Assembly (NCBI GenBank): GCA_964393035.1
Contig: CAYMRX010000001.1
Span: forward strand, 558,001 to 622,000
Length of the DNA stretch: 64,000 nucleotides
Reading direction: 5' to 3'
Source: Tabrizicola_A sp964393035
Lineage (GTDB): Bacteria; Pseudomonadota; Alphaproteobacteria; Rhodobacterales; Rhodobacteraceae
Below are positions 58,472-64,000 of the stretch, one piece after another. Below the pieces are notes generated by a model. The model was not told the DNA's origin and searched no databases. It saw only the letters and a list, made by a program, of their open reading frames with translations. The position numbers and the translations under genes were made by a program. Positions within the stretch are counted from its first letter, which is position 1; every line of letters begins with the position of its first letter.

Positions 58472-58582
58472 ACGCCCAGAAGCCGGACCGGGCGGCCGCC
58501 TGTTCCGCGTCTCACATGGGATCGGGTCGGGATGCCTTCTTGGGTTCCGCCCCACAACATCGCCAAAGGAAAGGGACCACTC

Positions 58583-60490
<1,908 letters not shown>

Positions 60491-60508
60491 GCCGCAGGGA
60501 ACTTCCGG

Positions 60509-60532
60509 GGGCGGCCTTGCAAAGGGCCGCCC
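60509..60532 (+). terminator. Hairpin between dnaK and dnaJ
   Basis: GGGCGGCC (60509-60516) and GGCCGCCC (60525-60532) pair perfectly around an eight-base loop in the 72-base gap. There is no T-run, so it may partially terminate or stabilise the dnaK mRNA rather than end transcription. Confidence 0.55.
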
Positions 60533-60562
60533 TTCGCCTGTTCCCCATCTTTGGGGTTTGCC

Positions 60563-61714
60563 ATGGCAAAACGTGACTACTACGATGTGCTGGGCGCCAA
60601 GAAAGGTGCCTCGGCTGATGAGTTGAAAAAGGCTTATCGCCAGAAGGCGAAAGAGCTTCACCCCGACCGCAATTCCGACAACCCCAACGCCGAGTCTCAG
60701 TTCAAGGAAGTGAACGAGGCCTATGATGTGTTGAAGGATGCCGACAAGAAGGCGGCCTATGACCGCTATGGCCATGCCGCATTCGAAGGTGGCATGGGCG
60801 GCGGCCAGCGCGGTGGCTTTGGCGGCGGTCAGGGCGATTTCTCCAGCGCCTTTTCGGATGTGTTCGAAGATCTGTTCGGCGATTTCATGGGGCGTGGCGG
60901 GGGCGGCGGTGGAGGCCGGTCACGCGCGCAACGCGGGTCTGACCTGCGTTACAATCTGCGCGTCACGCTGGACGAAGCCTTTGCCGGGGTGCAGAAAACC
61001 ATCAATGTGCCGACCTCGGTTGCCTGTGACAGTTGCCATGGCACCGGCGCCGAAGGCGGATCGGAACCCACCACCTGCCCGACCTGCTCTGGCATGGGCA
61101 AGGTGCGGGCACAGCAGGGCTTTTTCACCGTCGAACGCACCTGCCCGACCTGCTCGGGTGCCGGTCAGATCGTCAAGAATCCCTGCAAGTCCTGCCATGG
61201 TCATGGCCGGATCGAAAAGGAACGCGCGCTGTCGGTGAATATCCCGGCAGGGGTCGAAACCGGAACCCGCATTCGTCTGGCGGGTGAGGGTGAGGCCGGC
61301 CTGCGCGGCGGACCGACGGGCGATCTTTACATCTTCATCGAGGTGAAAGAGCACCCGATCTTCCAGCGCGACGGGGTGCATCTGTTCTGCCGCGTGCCGA
61401 TTTCCTTTGCCACTGCAGCCCTTGGCGGCGAGGTCGATGTGCCGACGATCGACGGCGGCAAGGCCAAGGTGAAGGTGCCCGCTGGCAGCCAGACCGGCAA
61501 GCAGATGCGTCTGCGCGGCAAAGGCATGCCCGCGCTGCGCGGGGCTGGCACCGGCGATATGCTGCTGGAACTGGCGGTGGAAACCCCGGTCAACCTGACC
61601 ACGCGGCAGCGTGAGCTTCTGCGCGAGTTTGAGGCCCTGTCGGAAGAAAACAACCCGGAAGGGTCGTCATTCTTCTCCAAGGTCAAGGGCTTTTGGGACG
61701 GCATGAAGGGCTAA
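60563..61714 (+). CDS. dnaJ: Molecular chaperone DnaJ
   Basis: A 383-residue DnaJ. The J domain (1-70) has the HPD motif in KELHPDRNSDN. A Gly-rich linker (about 75-125) follows. The zinc domain holds four CxxCxGxG repeats (CDSCHGTG, CPTCSGMG, CPTCSGAG, CKSCHGHG). The C-terminal substrate domains include GLRGGPTGDLYIFIEVKEHPIFQRDG. It stimulates DnaK. The ATG at 60563 was chosen over the upstream MGFAMA, as MAKRDYYDVLG is the usual family start. A long palindrome follows the stop. Confidence 0.98.
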   Translation: MAKRDYYDVLGAKKGASADELKKAYRQKAKELHPDRNSDNPNAESQFKEVNEAYDVLKDADKKAAYDRYGHAAFEGGMGGGQRGGFGGGQGDFSSAFSDVFEDLFGDFMGRGGGGGGGRSRAQRGSDLRYNLRVTLDEAFAGVQKTINVPTSVACDSCHGTGAEGGSEPTTCPTCSGMGKVRAQQGFFTVERTCPTCSGAGQIVKNPCKSCHGHGRIEKERALSVNIPAGVETGTRIRLAGEGEAGLRGGPTGDLYIFIEVKEHPIFQRDGVHLFCRVPISFATAALGGEVDVPTIDGGKAKVKVPAGSQTGKQMRLRGKGMPALRGAGTGDMLLELAVETPVNLTTRQRELLREFEALSEENNPEGSSFFSKVKGFWDGMKG

Positions 61715-61720
61715 CGATCT

Positions 61721-61772
61721 CTCGTTGTCGCCTTCGGCGCTCCTCGAGGAGAAGCCGAAGGCGACCGACGAG
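61721..61772. repeat. Nested palindrome after dnaJ
   Basis: GTCGCCTTCGGC (61727-61738) and GCCGAAGGCGAC (61754-61765) pair perfectly; CTCGT (61721-61725) and ACGAG (61768-61772) extend the stem outside a small bulge. The centre itself is the perfect palindrome CTCCTCGAGGAG (61740-61751). It begins seven bases after the dnaJ stop and may end its transcript although no T-run follows. It resembles the palindrome at 35671-35734 and shares CTCCTCGAG. Confidence 0.7.
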
Positions 61773-61816
61773 ATGGCGTTAACCCTTTCTTCACCCTGCC
61801 CTGACACAGTGGCGCC

Positions 61817-62577
<761 letters not shown>

Positions 62578-62581
<4 letters not shown>

Positions 62582-64000
62582 GGTTTCGCCATTGCGGGCA
62601 GCGCCCAAACCTCGACCCGGCGGTTCAACCGGCGCCCGGCGGCGGTCTGATCGCAGGCCATCGGCAGCGCCTCGCCAAAGGGCTCAACGCGGGGCAGTTG
62701 CTCGGGTGGCAGGTCTGGCAGGGCGGCTTGCAGCGCGGCCAGCACCTGCGCCGCACGATCGCGCGACAGGTCAAGGTTCTCGCCACCGGCACCAGAGCCG
62801 TCGGAGAACCCGGCCAGCACCAACGTATCGCCCGACAAGACGCCCGACGCGATCATCTTGGCCAGATCGTTCAGCGTATCGCGGCTGGCCGGGTCAAGCT
62901 CGGTCAGGCCATCCTGAAAGCGGAAGGTATAGGACAACCGGTCGGCCCCATCCATCAGACCCACCAACCGCTTCAGATCCGCCAGCGAGGTATCCTCGCC
63001 CGCGCCTTGAATGGCATTGATCAACCGCAATCCATCCGCTGTCATCGCCTGCCGCGTCAAGCCGCGCCCCACCAGCCCCGCCTGTTCAACCGCCTCTTGC
63101 GCCGGGGGCAACGAGAGGAACTCCAGAAACTCACGCGCGGCAAGCGGCAGACGACGACGCGGGGTCAGAAAAAAGACAGGCAGCGTCAGCGGGTAATCTT
63201 CGGCTTTCACCGCCAAGGGTGTCGCTGGCAGCGCAAATCCACAACTGTCGGCAAGCCCGATCACCCGCGCCTTCCCCGTCACCGACCGCCCGGTGACCGC
63301 CAGCGCCCAAGGATCACGCGCCACAGCGGCGGCAAGTGCCTCGGGCGTGTCATGCACAACGGTTGCGGCAATGCTGCGCCCCAGCCGCCCGGCCAGCGCG
63401 CGGTTCAAATCCGCATCGTCAGACAATCCATGCAGCACCAAAGGCATGTCCGGCCCGCCGATCTCGGCCCAATTGTTCACCTCGCCCATCAGGGCGCGGG
63501 CCAGATCCGGTGTGGAAACGGAATGGATGGGATTGTCGGTCGCAGTGATCGCAACCAGAGGGTCCAGCCCGACGGTGCGATTGCCAAAGGCCGGATCACT
63601 GGCGGCCGCAAGGATCAACTCGGCACGGCCTGCGGTCAACGCGGCATGGGCCTCGGTCGGGGACAGGGGGTGAAAACTGAATTCGGCCAGAATTTTGTTG
63701 GTTGCAGGATCGGCCAGCCGGGTTGGGGCATCCGGCCCCTCCGCCGTGATCAGCCGCAGCCCCTGCGCCCGTGCAAAGCCCTGCACCAGCCCCGGCACCA
63801 AGGCCGCGCCCAAGGCCGGCGCGCCAACGATGCGGATCACCGCCTTGGGCGCAGTCAAATCGGGGCAGGCCGGGCCGTCACATATCACGCCCTGCGCATC
63901 CAGCGTCAGCAGGCCATAGGCGCTGTCGATGCGGTAAAACTCGCCGTCATAGCCCTGCAATTGGCCGGAAATCGCCAGCGCCCCATCGCGGGATGTCAGC
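62578..64000 (-). CDS. PstS-like substrate-binding / OmpA-domain protein, partial
   Basis: The 3' part of a gene whose start lies beyond the right edge; 474 codons are visible. The visible N-terminal stretch (GEFYRIDSAYGLLTLDAQGVIC) precedes a PBP-like domain typical of phosphate-binding PstS relatives (FSFHPLSPTEAHAALTAGRAELILA, VTGKARVIGLADSCGF, YPLTLPVFFLTPRRRLPLAAREFLEFL). The C-terminal OmpA/peptidoglycan-binding domain has LVLAGFSDGSGAGGENLDLSRDRAAQV and GRRLNRRVEVW. It is expected in the periplasm attached to the cell wall. An export signal should lie outside the window. Confidence 0.85.

Overview
The window is a high-GC chromosomal segment from an alphaproteobacterium of the Rhodobacteraceae/Rhodobacterales type. 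This assignment rests on gene families and order, not on a database search: an RpoE-ChrR pair with the Rhodobacter-type zinc ligands and promoter, the rbfA-truB-rpsO-pnp ribosome/RNA cluster, gltB/gltD, lptCAB-hpf-ptsN, lpxK beside a KdtA-like gene and DUF4170, DUF5928-type glycosyltransferases, and dnaK-dnaJ. I see no insertion sequence, phage, CRISPR array, rRNA or integrase. The one RNA gene recognised with confidence is a tRNA-Leu(CAG). Coding density is high and many genes overlap by 1-31 bases.

Left part (1-13 kb): the end of a protocatechuate (pca) operon, pcaG-BKACE-pcaB, converges on fadH. Next come rnhA and the singlet-oxygen-type sigma/anti-sigma pair rpoE-chrR with a recognisable RpoE promoter, then rsmB, a small SDH assembly factor gene, dapB, and the translation cluster rbfA-(DUF2233)-truB-(DUF1643). 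A minus-strand RTX repeat gene separates this cluster from rpsO.

13-35 kb: rpsO, an EamA transporter, a fatty acid desaturase, pnp, dadA, a 1-Cys peroxiredoxin, two flavin/iron-sulfur oxidoreductases (an OYE-type and a single-chain GltB-like protein), lysE-mmuM-rluA, and a minus-strand run ridA-GDPD-GNAT-gst-phhB. Then DUF4170, a diverged KdtA-like gene and lpxK (lipid A/Kdo), a Prx5-type peroxiredoxin, a ferredoxin-reductase-like flavoprotein, rsmD and a TSUP permease.

35-49.6 kb: the glutamate synthase operon gltD-(secreted unknown)-gltB, uppP and an NDUFA9-like gene, tRNA-Leu, an RNase D-like gene, then kdsD-lptC-lptA-lptB-hpf-ptsN. This last order resembles the enterobacterial cluster without kdsC and rpoN.

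49.6-64 kb: a minus-strand surface-polysaccharide cluster (cysQ, kdsB, four glycosyltransferases, galU) faces a solo KpsM-like ABC permease. It is followed by dnaK with a heat-shock-type promoter, dnaJ, radC and the partial gene of a PstS-like/OmpA protein that runs off the right end.

Much of the window serves the cell envelope: Kdo synthesis and activation (kdsD, kdsB), lipid A (lpxK), LPS transport (lptABC), undecaprenyl recycling (uppP), sugar nucleotides (galU) and glycosyltransferases. The least explained signals are the BKACE gene in the pca operon, long nested palindromes in several intergenic regions, operator-like repeats upstream of gltD, the secreted gene inside the glt operon, and the KdtA-like protein whose usual motifs are altered.
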